Below, one piece after another: positions 7,651 through 15,981 of a stretch of 64,000 bases of DNA. The stretch comes from Silanimonas sp044377035 (GTDB lineage Bacteria > Pseudomonadota > Gammaproteobacteria > Xanthomonadales > Xanthomonadaceae): the NCBI RefSeq assembly GCF_044377035.1, contig NZ_JBILJW010000008.1:1-64000 (forward strand), given 5' to 3'. The notes under the pieces were generated by a model, which ran no database searches, had not been told where the DNA came from, and saw only the letters and a list, made by a program, of their open reading frames with translations. Both the position numbers and the translations under genes were made by a program. Within the stretch, counting starts at the first letter, position 1; each line of letters begins with the position of its first letter.

Positions 7651-8841
7651 ATGTCCAAGAAAATCGTCCTTGCCTTCTCCGGCGGCCTCGACACCAGCTT
7701 CTGCGTGCCTTATCTGCAGGAACGCGGCTGGGAAGTGCACACCGTGTTCGCCGACACCGGCGGCGTCGACGCCGAGGAAAAGGCCTGGATCGAAGCCCGT
7801 GCGCATGAACTGAAGGTGGCGAGCCACGTCACCGTCGACGGTGGCCCGGCCATCTGGGCCGGCTTCGTGAAGCCCTTCGTCTGGGCCGGCGAGCTCTACC
7901 AAGGCCAGTACCCGCTGCTGGTCTCCGACCGCTACCTGATCGTCGAGGCCGCGCTGAAGCGCTGCGCCGAGCTGGGCACGAAGGCCATCGCGCACGGCTG
8001 CACCGGCATGGGCAATGACCAGGTGCGTTTCGACCTCGCCATCAAGGCGCTGGGCGACTACGAGATCGTTGCGCCGATCCGCGAAATCCAGAAGGAGCAC
8101 AAGGAGGTTCGCGCCTACGAGCAGGCCTATCTCGAGGCGCGCGGCTTCGCGGTGCGCGCCAAGCAGAAGAGCTACACGATCAACGAGAACCTGCTCGGCG
8201 TGACCATGAGCGGCGGCGAGATCGACCGCTGGGAGGCCCCGGGCCCCGGCGCCAAAGGCTGGTGCGCGCCGCGCAGCGAATGGCCGACCGCGCCGCTGGA
8301 GCTGACGTTGGGCTTCGAAAAGGGCGAGGCAGTCACCTTGAACGGCGAAGTCCTGCCAGGCCACGTGATCCTGGCCAAGCTCAACGCGGCGCTGGCGCCC
8401 TACGGTGTCGGCCGTGGTCTTTACACCGGCGACACGACGATCGGGCTCAAGGGCCGGATCATCTACGAGGCCCCGGGTCTCGCCGCGCTGCTGACCGCGC
8501 ATCGCGCGCTGGAGGAGGCCGTGCTGACCAAGAACCAGAACCGCTTCAAGCCCGAGATCGGCCGCAAGTGGACCGAGTTAGTCTACGAGGGTTTCTTCCA
8601 TGATCCGCTGAAGACCGACGTCGAGGCCTTCCTCGCGTCCTCGCAGCGCACGGTCAACGGCACGGTGACGCTGCGCACCGAGGGCGGCCGCGTGGATGCG
8701 GTGGCGATCACCTCCAAGCACATCCTCAATGCCAAGGGCGCGACCTACGCGCAGGCCGCAGACTGGGGCGTGGCCGAGGCCGAGGGTTTCATCCGCCTGT
8801 ACGGCATGAGCAGCACGCTGTGGGCCGAGGTGAACCGGTGA
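7651..8841 (+). CDS. argG: Argininosuccinate synthase
   Basis: 396 residues. The N-terminal AFSGGLDTS (residues 8-16) is the PP-loop that binds ATP in this N-type ATP pyrophosphatase; GCTGMGNDQVRFD and the C-terminal tetramer segments fit ArgG. It condenses citrulline with aspartate to argininosuccinate. The start MSKKIVLAFSGG at 7651 is chosen over an in-frame GTG in the argF' tail. It is separated from argF' by 47 bases, the only real gap in the operon, and its stop overlaps the GTG of argE'. Confidence 0.95.
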   Translation: MSKKIVLAFSGGLDTSFCVPYLQERGWEVHTVFADTGGVDAEEKAWIEARAHELKVASHVTVDGGPAIWAGFVKPFVWAGELYQGQYPLLVSDRYLIVEAALKRCAELGTKAIAHGCTGMGNDQVRFDLAIKALGDYEIVAPIREIQKEHKEVRAYEQAYLEARGFAVRAKQKSYTINENLLGVTMSGGEIDRWEAPGPGAKGWCAPRSEWPTAPLELTLGFEKGEAVTLNGEVLPGHVILAKLNAALAPYGVGRGLYTGDTTIGLKGRIIYEAPGLAALLTAHRALEEAVLTKNQNRFKPEIGRKWTELVYEGFFHDPLKTDVEAFLASSQRTVNGTVTLRTEGGRVDAVAITSKHILNAKGATYAQAADWGVAEAEGFIRLYGMSSTLWAEVNR

Positions 8842-9935
8842 GCGAGGCCCTCGCCAGCACGCTGAAGCATCTCGAAGCCCTCGTCGGCTTCGACACGCGC
8901 AACCCGCCGCGGGCCATCGGCACCGGCGGGATGTTCGACTACCTGCAGGCGAACCTTTCGGGCTTCCGTTTCCAGCTGACCGATTTCGGCGCCGGCGCGG
9001 TGGCCCTTCTGGCCGTGCGCGGAAACCCGACCCGGGTGTTCAACGTGCACATGGACACCGTGCCGGACTCGCCGGCGTGGACGGCCAGCCCGCACGTGCT
9101 TCGGGTGACGGCGGATCGCGCCATCGGCCTCGGCGCTTGCGACATCAAGGGCGCGGCGGCGGCCATGCTGACGGCAGCGTCCCGCACCACCGGCGACGCG
9201 GCCTTCCTGTTCACCACGGACGAGGAAGCCAACGACGCCCGCTGCATCGCTGGCTTCCTCGCCCAAGGCCATGGCTTCACCGAGGCCGTGGTCGCGGAAC
9301 CCACGGGCTGCGAAGCCGTGCTGGCGCATCGCGGCATCGCTTCTGTGCTGATGAAGTTCCAAGGCCAGGCCGGGCACGCCTCGGCGGCGAACGCGCTGAA
9401 GCTGTCGGCCCTGCACCAGGCGATCCACTGGGGAGATGCGGCACTGGCCTTCGTCGAATCGCAGGCGCACCAGCGCTTCGGCGGGCTGACCGGCCTGCGC
9501 TTCAACATCGGCCGCGTCGAAGGCGGCATCAAGGCCAACATGATCGCGCCCAGCGCCGAGGTACGTTTCGGCTTCCGGCCGCTGCCCTCGATGGACGTCG
9601 CGCAGCTGCACGCGCACTTCGAGGGGCTGGCCGACCCGGCCGCGCTGGCGCACTACGAGGCGACGTTCTACGGCCCCTCGCTGCCCGCGGGCGACGTGGC
9701 GCAGGCGGAAGGCAAGCGCCTTGCGGCCCGCGACCTCGCGGACGAGCTCGGCCTGCCGATCGGCAACGCCGTCGACTTCTGGACCGAAGCCAGCCTGTTC
9801 TCGCAGGCCGGCATGACCGCCTTCGTCTTCGGCCCCGGCGACATCGCCCAGGCCCACACCGCCGACGAGTGGGTCGCGCTCGACCAGCTCGCCTCGTACA
9901 CCGACCACCTGATCCGACTGTTCTCGCGGCCATGA
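8838..9935 (+). CDS. argE': N-acetylcitrulline deacetylase (ArgE-like, M20 family)
   Basis: 365 residues of M20/ArgE type. Metal-site motifs are visible: VHMDTVPDS (HxD), GACDIKGAAAAML with the bridging Asp, TTDEEANDARC with the general base Glu and a metal Glu, and AEPTG. It removes the acetyl group from N-acetylcitrulline to give citrulline for ArgG, the step that distinguishes the Xanthomonas route. The GTG at 8838 overlaps the argG stop. The stop overlaps the next ATG, so translation is coupled on both sides. Confidence 0.9.
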   Translation: MSEALASTLKHLEALVGFDTRNPPRAIGTGGMFDYLQANLSGFRFQLTDFGAGAVALLAVRGNPTRVFNVHMDTVPDSPAWTASPHVLRVTADRAIGLGACDIKGAAAAMLTAASRTTGDAAFLFTTDEEANDARCIAGFLAQGHGFTEAVVAEPTGCEAVLAHRGIASVLMKFQGQAGHASAANALKLSALHQAIHWGDAALAFVESQAHQRFGGLTGLRFNIGRVEGGIKANMIAPSAEVRFGFRPLPSMDVAQLHAHFEGLADPAALAHYEATFYGPSLPAGDVAQAEGKRLAARDLADELGLPIGNAVDFWTEASLFSQAGMTAFVFGPGDIAQAHTADEWVALDQLASYTDHLIRLFSRP

Positions 9936-11251
9936 CCGACCTCCGCACAACGATTGTTCGCCTCCTGTCGAATATGGCGAGCGCCAAGGAAATCCAGCAG
10001 TACCTGAAGCGCTTCAGCTCGGTGGACGCCGCGCGCTTCGCCGTCGTCAAGGTTGGCGGCGCCATCCTGCGCGACGACATGGAATCGCTGATTTCCTCGC
10101 TCAGCTTCCTGCAGCAGGTGGGCCTGACGCCGGTGGTGATCCACGGGGCCGGCCCACAGCTGGACGAGGAAATGGCGGCGGCCGGCATCACCAAGCAGAC
10201 CGTCGACGGCCTGCGCGTCACTCCACCCGAGGTGCTGGCCGTGGTGCGCCGCGTGCTTGTTCGCGAGAACCTTCGCCTCGTCGATGCGCTGCAGGAGGCG
10301 GGCGTCCGCGCTACCTCGATCCAGACCGGCGTGTTCGAGGCCGAGATCGTCGACCGCGAGCGCCTCGGCCTCGTCGGCGACGTGAAGCGCGTCGAGCGCG
10401 AGGGCGTCGAGGCGGCGATCCGGGCGAATTCGATCCCGGTGATCTGCTCGCTGGGCGAGACGAAGGACGGCCAGATCGTCAACATCAACGCCGACTGGGC
10501 GGCGAACGAGCTGGTGAAGTCGCTGCAGCCCTACAAGATCATCTTCCTCACCGGCACCGGCGGCCTGCTGGACGGGGAGGGCAAGTTGATCGATTCGATC
10601 AACCTCAGCACCGACCGCGAACGCCTGATGGCCGCGCCGTGGCTCACCGGCGGCATGCGGGTGAAGATCGAGCAGATCGCCGACCTGCTGGACGCGCTGC
10701 CGCCCTCGTCGTCGGTATCGATCACCAAGCCCGACGAGCTGGCCAAGGAGCTGTTCACCCATCGCGGCTCGGGCACGCTCGTGCGTCGCGGTGAAGCCAT
10801 CCATGTGTTCGAGCGTTGGGACCAGGTGGACCTGCCGCGCCTCAAGCACCTGATCGAATCGGGCTTTGGCCGGGCGCTGACGCTGGATTACTTCGAGAGC
10901 ACCGTGCCGTGGCGCATCTATGTGTCGGCCAACTACCGCGCCGCGCTGGTGCTCACGGAAGAAAACGGCATCCCGCACCTCGACAAGTTCGCCGTGGCCG
11001 ACGACGCCAAGGGCGAGGGTCTCGGGCGCGCGGCTTGGGACGTGATGCGTGCGGAGACGCCGCGGCTGTTCTGGCGTTCGCGCAGCACGAATGCGATCAA
11101 CGATTTCTACTTCGACCAGAGCGAGGGCGCCCTGAAGGGCGACCCGTGGACGGTGTTCTGGTACGGGCTCGAGGGCTTCGAGGACATCCGCTTCGCCGTC
11201 GAGCACTGCCGCACCCGGCCCGCCACGCTGAAGCTGGGGGCCGCCGCATGA
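9932..11251 (+). CDS. argB: Fused N-acetylglutamate kinase / N-acetylglutamate synthase
   Basis: 439 residues. The first 290 are an amino-acid kinase domain (VVKVGGAIL, VVIHGAGPQLDEEM, CSLGETKDG, GGMRVKIEQIADLL). The last 150 are a GNAT acetyltransferase (ALVLTEENG, KFAVADDAKGEGLGRAAWDV, WRSRSTNAIN) as in the vertebrate-like NAGS. This NAGS-K fusion is known from Xanthomonas and performs the first two steps, acetylation of glutamate and its phosphorylation; related enzymes are inhibited by arginine. The ATG at 9932 overlaps the argE' stop. No separate argA or argJ is present. Confidence 0.93.
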   Translation: MTDLRTTIVRLLSNMASAKEIQQYLKRFSSVDAARFAVVKVGGAILRDDMESLISSLSFLQQVGLTPVVIHGAGPQLDEEMAAAGITKQTVDGLRVTPPEVLAVVRRVLVRENLRLVDALQEAGVRATSIQTGVFEAEIVDRERLGLVGDVKRVEREGVEAAIRANSIPVICSLGETKDGQIVNINADWAANELVKSLQPYKIIFLTGTGGLLDGEGKLIDSINLSTDRERLMAAPWLTGGMRVKIEQIADLLDALPPSSSVSITKPDELAKELFTHRGSGTLVRRGEAIHVFERWDQVDLPRLKHLIESGFGRALTLDYFESTVPWRIYVSANYRAALVLTEENGIPHLDKFAVADDAKGEGLGRAAWDVMRAETPRLFWRSRSTNAINDFYFDQSEGALKGDPWTVFWYGLEGFEDIRFAVEHCRTRPATLKLGAAA

Positions 11252-11850
11252 GCGCGTGGAGTGCGCTACCAACGCTGAAGGGTAAGCACGTGACGCTGGA
11301 GCCGCTGGCGCGCGAGCACGTGCCGGCGCTGCAGGACGCGGTGCGCGACGGCGAGTTGTGGAACCTGTGGTACGCCACCGTGCCGGCGCCGGAGGCCATG
11401 GCGGACTACGTCGACAAGGCGCTGGCGCTCCGCGAGGCCGGCCAGGCGATTCCGTTCGTCGTGCGCGACGCGTCCGGTGCCTTGGTCGGCAGCACTCGCT
11501 TTGGCGACGTCGAAGCAGCGCACCGGCGTGTGCAGATTGGCTGGACGTGGTACGCGAAGCGCGCCCAACGCACTGGACTCAACACCGAAGCGAAGGCCCT
11601 GATGCTCGGCCACGCCTTCGAGACCCTGGGCTGCGGTCGCGTGGAGTTCCGCACCCATTTCATGAACCACGCGTCCCGCGCCGCGATCGCGCGCCTCGGC
11701 GCGAAGGAGGAGGGCGTCCTGCGCAACCACATGCGCATGCCGGACGGCAGCTGGCGCGACACGGTCGTGTTTTCGATCATCGATGGCGAATGGCCGGCCG
11801 TGCGGAGCCATCTCAGGCACCTGATGGCGCGCCGCGGAGACATTGCATGA
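11248..11850 (+). CDS. GNAT acetyltransferase, RimJ/RimL-like, in the arginine operon
   Basis: 200 residues with an N-terminal acetyltransferase fold of the RimJ/RimL kind: LKGKHVTLEPLAREHVPAL, FVVRDASGALVGSTRF, IGWTWYAKRAQRTGLNTEAK and FRTHFMNHASRAAIARLG (the last two hold the acetyl-CoA loop and the usual Asn helix). It is coupled by ATGA overlaps to argB/A before and argC after. A GNAT gene at this place is also known in the Xanthomonas cluster. No substrate is proven; an arginine-pathway amine or a protein N-terminus are both possible. Confidence 0.8.
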   Translation: MSAWSALPTLKGKHVTLEPLAREHVPALQDAVRDGELWNLWYATVPAPEAMADYVDKALALREAGQAIPFVVRDASGALVGSTRFGDVEAAHRRVQIGWTWYAKRAQRTGLNTEAKALMLGHAFETLGCGRVEFRTHFMNHASRAAIARLGAKEEGVLRNHMRMPDGSWRDTVVFSIIDGEWPAVRSHLRHLMARRGDIA

Positions 11851-12800
11851 TCCGCATCGGCCTCGTCGGTGCCCGCGGCCATGTCGGTACCGAACTGATC
11901 AAGCTGCTCGCGGCGCACCCCGGATTCGAGATCGCCTTCGTGTCCTCGCGCGAGCGCGAGGGTCAGCGTCTCGACGCGCATGAACCGGCCTACACGGGGG
12001 GCCTGCGCTACACCGCCCTCGATGCGGCCGGCGTCGCGGCCAGCGGCGTGGATGCCGTGGTGCTCGGCCTGCCGAACGGGCTGGCCGCGCCCTATGTCAC
12101 CGCCATCGACGCTGTGGCCGCCGGCATGGTGATCGTCGATCTCTCCGCCGACTTCCGCTTCGACGCGGCGTGGACCTACGGCCTTCCCGAGCGGAACCGG
12201 GCGGCGCTGGCCGGCGCGACGCGCATCAGCAATCCAGGTTGCTACGCGACGGCGATGCAGTTGGCCCTGGGGCCGGTTCTCGATCTCGTCGACGGCCCGG
12301 CCCAATGCTTCGGTGTGTCCGGCTACAGCGGCGCGGGCACCACGCCCAGCGACAAGAACGATCCCGCGAAGCTGCAGGACAACCTGATGCCGTACGCGCT
12401 GGTGAACCACGTGCACGAGCGCGAGGTCACGCGGCATCTCGGCCATCCCGTCGAGTTCATGCCGCACGTGGCGCCGCACTTCCGTGGCATCACCATGACC
12501 GTGAACGCCCACCTTCGCGAGCCGACGTCGCTCGACGCGCTCCGCGCCAGATATGCGACGGCCTACGCGGACGAGCCGCTGGTTCGGGTGGTCGATGGCG
12601 CCCCGTGGGTCTCGCGCATCGCGAACCGCCACGGCGTCGAGATCGGTGGCCTCGCGCTGGCGGACGACGGTCGCCGGCTGGTCGTGGTCAGCACACTCGA
12701 CAACCTGCTGAAGGGCGCCGCCACGCAGGCCCTCCAGAACCTCAATCTCGCGTTCGGCCAGGCCGAGACGGCGGGCCTCACCGTGGAGTGGTCGGCATGA
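11847..12800 (+). CDS. argC: N-acetyl-gamma-glutamyl-phosphate reductase
   Basis: 317 residues. GLVGARGHVGTELIKLL is the Rossmann NADPH site and SNPGCYATA holds the catalytic cysteine; VNHVHEREV and HVAPHFRG carry family histidines. It reduces N-acetylglutamyl phosphate to the semialdehyde, the third step of the pathway. Overlaps by ATGA on both sides. The aminotransferase argD that follows in the pathway is not in the window. Confidence 0.95.
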   Translation: MIRIGLVGARGHVGTELIKLLAAHPGFEIAFVSSREREGQRLDAHEPAYTGGLRYTALDAAGVAASGVDAVVLGLPNGLAAPYVTAIDAVAAGMVIVDLSADFRFDAAWTYGLPERNRAALAGATRISNPGCYATAMQLALGPVLDLVDGPAQCFGVSGYSGAGTTPSDKNDPAKLQDNLMPYALVNHVHEREVTRHLGHPVEFMPHVAPHFRGITMTVNAHLREPTSLDALRARYATAYADEPLVRVVDGAPWVSRIANRHGVEIGGLALADDGRRLVVVSTLDNLLKGAATQALQNLNLAFGQAETAGLTVEWSA

Positions 12801-14089
12801 GCAACGTGTTGTGGGCCAAGCCCGGCATGGACATCGACGCGGACATCCAGCGCTTCCTCGCTGGCGACGACGTCATCCTCGATCGCGAGTTCATCCGGTA
12901 CGACATCCGCGCCAGTGGCGCGCATGCCGAGGGCCTCGAGCGCATCGGCATCCTCGCGGCCGATGAGCGGGCCGCGATCACGCGCGAATTGGCTGAACTC
13001 GATGCCGATGTGGCGGCAGGCCGCTTCGTCCTCGACGATCGCTTCGAGGACATGCATTCCGCCATCGAAGCCCGCCTGATCGAGCGCCTCGGCGATGTCG
13101 GCAAGAAGATCCACACCGGCCGCAGCCGCAACGACCAAGTGCTGGTGGCCACGCGCCTGTGGCTGAAGGACCGTCTCGCGCATGCGGCGGCGCTCTGCCA
13201 TGCCGCCGCCGGTGTCGCTCTGGAACGCGCCGAGAAGGAAGGCGAACTGCCGCTGCCGGGGTACACCCACCTGCAGCGCGCGATGGTGTCGAGCGCGGCG
13301 ATGTGGTGGGCCGGCTGGGCCGAGGCCTTCCTCGACGATGCCGACCGCCTTCGTGACACCGCACGCTGGATCGATGCGAATCCGCTCGGTTCGGCGGCCG
13401 GCTATGGCGTGAACCTCGCCTTGGACCGCGACCACACCACGAGCGCGCTCGGCTTCGGTCGGCTGCAGGTTGCCGCCACGTACGCGCAGCTCTCGCGCGG
13501 CAAGTTCGAGCTCGCCGCCTTGGAAGCACTCGGCTCCGGGCTACTCGACCTTCGCCGGCTCGCGTGGGACCTGTCGCTGTTCGCCAGTGCGGAGTACGCC
13601 TTCGTGCGCCTTCCGGCCAAGTACACGACGGGCAGCTCGCTGATGCCGAACAAGCGCAACCCCGATGTCATCGAGTTGATGCGTGGCGTGTATGCCTCCG
13701 TCGCCGCGGCCAAGATCGAAGTCGAACAGTTGCTGTCGCTTCCTTCCGGATACCACCGCGACCTCCAGTATTCGAAGGGCGCGATCGTGCATGGCTTCGG
13801 CCGCGGCCTCGCTGCGCTGGGGCTGCTGCCGGACCTGCTGCGGGCGCTGGAATGGCAGCCAGCGTCCATGCGCGCGGCGATCGAGCCTTCGATGTATGCC
13901 ACCGATCTGGCCGTCGAACTCTCCTCCCGCGGCATGCCGTTCCGCGACGCCTACAGGCAGGCCGCCGACCCGACGCAATGGGCCGACCGTGATCCGCAGG
14001 GCAGCCTCGAGGCTCGGGTGTCGCCGGGCGCGGCGGGCGATCTCCGGCTGGCCGTTCTGGCCACCCGCTGGGCCTCGGTGAACGGCTGA
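12797..14089 (+). CDS. argH: Argininosuccinate lyase
   Basis: 430 residues. The fumarase/ArgH superfamily loop SSLMPNKRNPD is intact, with HTGRSRNDQV and the TH of GYTHLQRA as further active-site segments. It splits argininosuccinate into arginine and fumarate, the last step. It is the last gene of the operon: in Xanthomonas proB may follow, but here a convergent unknown gene begins 22 bases on. No terminator hairpin is obvious in that short gap. Confidence 0.95.
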   Translation: MSNVLWAKPGMDIDADIQRFLAGDDVILDREFIRYDIRASGAHAEGLERIGILAADERAAITRELAELDADVAAGRFVLDDRFEDMHSAIEARLIERLGDVGKKIHTGRSRNDQVLVATRLWLKDRLAHAAALCHAAAGVALERAEKEGELPLPGYTHLQRAMVSSAAMWWAGWAEAFLDDADRLRDTARWIDANPLGSAAGYGVNLALDRDHTTSALGFGRLQVAATYAQLSRGKFELAALEALGSGLLDLRRLAWDLSLFASAEYAFVRLPAKYTTGSSLMPNKRNPDVIELMRGVYASVAAAKIEVEQLLSLPSGYHRDLQYSKGAIVHGFGRGLAALGLLPDLLRALEWQPASMRAAIEPSMYATDLAVELSSRGMPFRDAYRQAADPTQWADRDPQGSLEARVSPGAAGDLRLAVLATRWASVNG

Positions 14090-14111
14090 GGCAGCGACCG
14101 CGAAGCCTCGC

Positions 14112-14537
14112 TCAGCGCAGCATCGAGCGGTTGGCGTCGGCCCGGCGCGATTCGAGGGCGCGAAGCACGCGATTCATCGCATCGCCGATGCGGTCATGCG
14201 AATCGCGGGGTTCGCGCAGGCCGAGCGCACGCTCAAGGTCTTCGAAGTTGGCATCGGCCGGAAGGGCGTTGAGCGCGTCGATGATCCGGTTCACGGCGTC
14301 GAGCGTCGGCTTCAGCTCGACCGCCTTGAGGTTGGCAAGGACGAGGCTTCCGCCCAGCGCCAGCACCAGCGGCGACCAGGCCGGCTGGGCCGGTGCGACG
14401 CCGCCATCCGAGTTCGAGCGCAGGGCAAGGGTGTTCACTCGCTTTTCCGCCGCATGCCAGCCGCTGTGCGGTGCAATGCGGCCGCGTGCCGAGATGTCGA
14501 ATGCGTCAACGCGGGGAATCGGGGCGATCGCGTCCAT
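14112..14537 (-). CDS. Unknown small protein
   Basis: 141 residues; ATG at 14537 with GGACGA a few bases upstream. The middle holds one hydrophobic stretch (SPLVLALGGSLVLANL, about residues 55-70) that may be a membrane segment, followed by a helical, charged C-terminus (LDAVNRIIDALNALP, DAMNRVLRALESRR). I do not recognise a family. Upstream on this strand are two tandem TTGACA sequences (14550-14565) that may belong to its promoter. It converges on argH. Confidence 0.6.
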   Translation of the reverse strand: MDAIAPIPRVDAFDISARGRIAPHSGWHAAEKRVNTLALRSNSDGGVAPAQPAWSPLVLALGGSLVLANLKAVELKPTLDAVNRIIDALNALPADANFEDLERALGLREPRDSHDRIGDAMNRVLRALESRRADANRSMLR

Positions 14538-14619
14538 GGCTCGTCCGGGTGTCAATAACTGTCAATACGCGCAGTCTGTCACGTATTGCCCCCCTCCCGG
14601 ATGAATGTTTCGTCAGAAA

Positions 14620-15981
14620 TCAGTCGGAGGGCGGGGACGACCTCAGCAAGCGACCCGCAAGTCCACCGACAACCAGTGCCCCGAGGCCCAGGACAGCCCA
14701 CAGGCCCCACCGTCCGAGGTCGGTCGGTGGCGCCAGGGCCGCGGCTCCGGCCAGGGTCTGGGCCGCGCCGACGCGGGCCAGCGGCGGCTGCCACTCCGCG
14801 CCCTGCCGGCGACGGATGGCCTCGAGGGTGTCGTCCATGCCCACCGGCGCCTGCCGGCGGCGGGCACTGCCGGCCAGCATCCGGAAGGGCGGCGTGCCGT
14901 TCGCCATCACGATGACGCGGTCCGGGGCGTAGCCGAGCACGAGGCTTGGGGGCGGTGCGCGCTGCGACAGCTGGATCCGCAGTGGGCCCATTCCGCTGCG
15001 CCAAAGGGGCGTCGGGGCGGCTTCGAGCGTTTCGCCGCCAATGGAAAGCCGCCAGGCCGTGCCGCTGGCCACCGTTTGCCAGCGTTCGCCAACCTGTTCC
15101 TCGATGCGGTACTCGAGAATCCCATCGCCGCCCTCGAGCCGGACCTCGGCCTGCTGCACGGGAAGGGGGCCGAAGCGGGCGAACGTGATACTGAGTCCGT
15201 CTTCCGAGACCGCGACGGCCTCGAGGACACGCGAGGCCAAGGGCGCCGGCTCGGCCTCCTGGCGGCGCAATCCCTGCAGCCCGGCCACCGCAGGCAGGGC
15301 CGCTTCCCCGGCGGCGGGGCGCAGCGCGAGGTAGCGATGCGTGGTGCGGGCGAAGCGCAGGTCGAGCCGCTCGATGCGGCGGCCGTCGCTGGAAGCGCGG
15401 AGCACGGGGAGGGCGGATTGCAGGTCCTGCCAATGCACCAGGTCATCGGAGCCGCGGATATCGACCAGCGTCCGGAAATCCGCGTCGCCCTTCGGACTGA
15501 GGCGGAGGCCGTCGAGGCCCTCCCGCGCCGCGGCGCCGACGTCGATCAGCCATTCGGCGGGCGCCGAGCCGACCGCCATACCGTCGGTACTGCGGAGGTC
15601 CAGGGCCGCCAGCCCACCCTCGGCGTCGCGACGCACGTGGAGCTCCAGACCGCCGGGCATCGAGGCGGTCTCGACGGGCACGGCAATCGGCATCGCGAGT
15701 TCAATCACCTCCGGCGCTTGCGGCGGGGCGGGCGGCGGTGGGCGATGCAGGCTGATCGGCTGCTCCCGCCCTTGCGCGTCCACCACGACCAGGTCGGCCA
15801 GGTCGGAGGTCGTCAGCGTCGCGTAGGCCTCGGGAGGGAGTTCGATCGCGAACACCGGCGCGTCCGCGGGCGCGTCGATGGGGAAGGCGAGCGCGAAGTC
15901 CGCGTCGCTGGCGAGCAGCGGCGCGGCGGATACCACCGCGGCCATCGCGAGAATCAAAGAGCGAACGGCAGGGCGGGTCAT
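14620..15981 (-). CDS. DUF3999-family exported protein
   Basis: 453 residues. A signal peptide (VRSLILAMAAVVSAAPLLAS) is followed by a beta-rich periplasmic region with sugar-binding-like segments (LDLRFARTTHRYLALRP) and one C-terminal membrane segment (LGRWGLWAVLGLGALVVGGLAG) ending in Arg residues, so it is probably held in the inner membrane facing the periplasm. The arrangement directly after a DUF2339 gene (ATGA overlap) is the usual partner layout of DUF3999 proteins. Function is not known. Confidence 0.75.
   Translation of the reverse strand: MTRPAVRSLILAMAAVVSAAPLLASDADFALAFPIDAPADAPVFAIELPPEAYATLTTSDLADLVVVDAQGREQPISLHRPPPPAPPQAPEVIELAMPIAVPVETASMPGGLELHVRRDAEGGLAALDLRSTDGMAVGSAPAEWLIDVGAAAREGLDGLRLSPKGDADFRTLVDIRGSDDLVHWQDLQSALPVLRASSDGRRIERLDLRFARTTHRYLALRPAAGEAALPAVAGLQGLRRQEAEPAPLASRVLEAVAVSEDGLSITFARFGPLPVQQAEVRLEGGDGILEYRIEEQVGERWQTVASGTAWRLSIGGETLEAAPTPLWRSGMGPLRIQLSQRAPPPSLVLGYAPDRVIVMANGTPPFRMLAGSARRRQAPVGMDDTLEAIRRRQGAEWQPPLARVGAAQTLAGAAALAPPTDLGRWGLWAVLGLGALVVGGLAGRLLRSSPPSD

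Noticed and set aside
14550..14565. Two TTGACA hexamers ten bases apart on the minus strand, considered as tandem promoters
   Set aside because: No matching -10 hexamer lies 16-18 bases downstream of either; kept only as a remark for the neighbouring gene.
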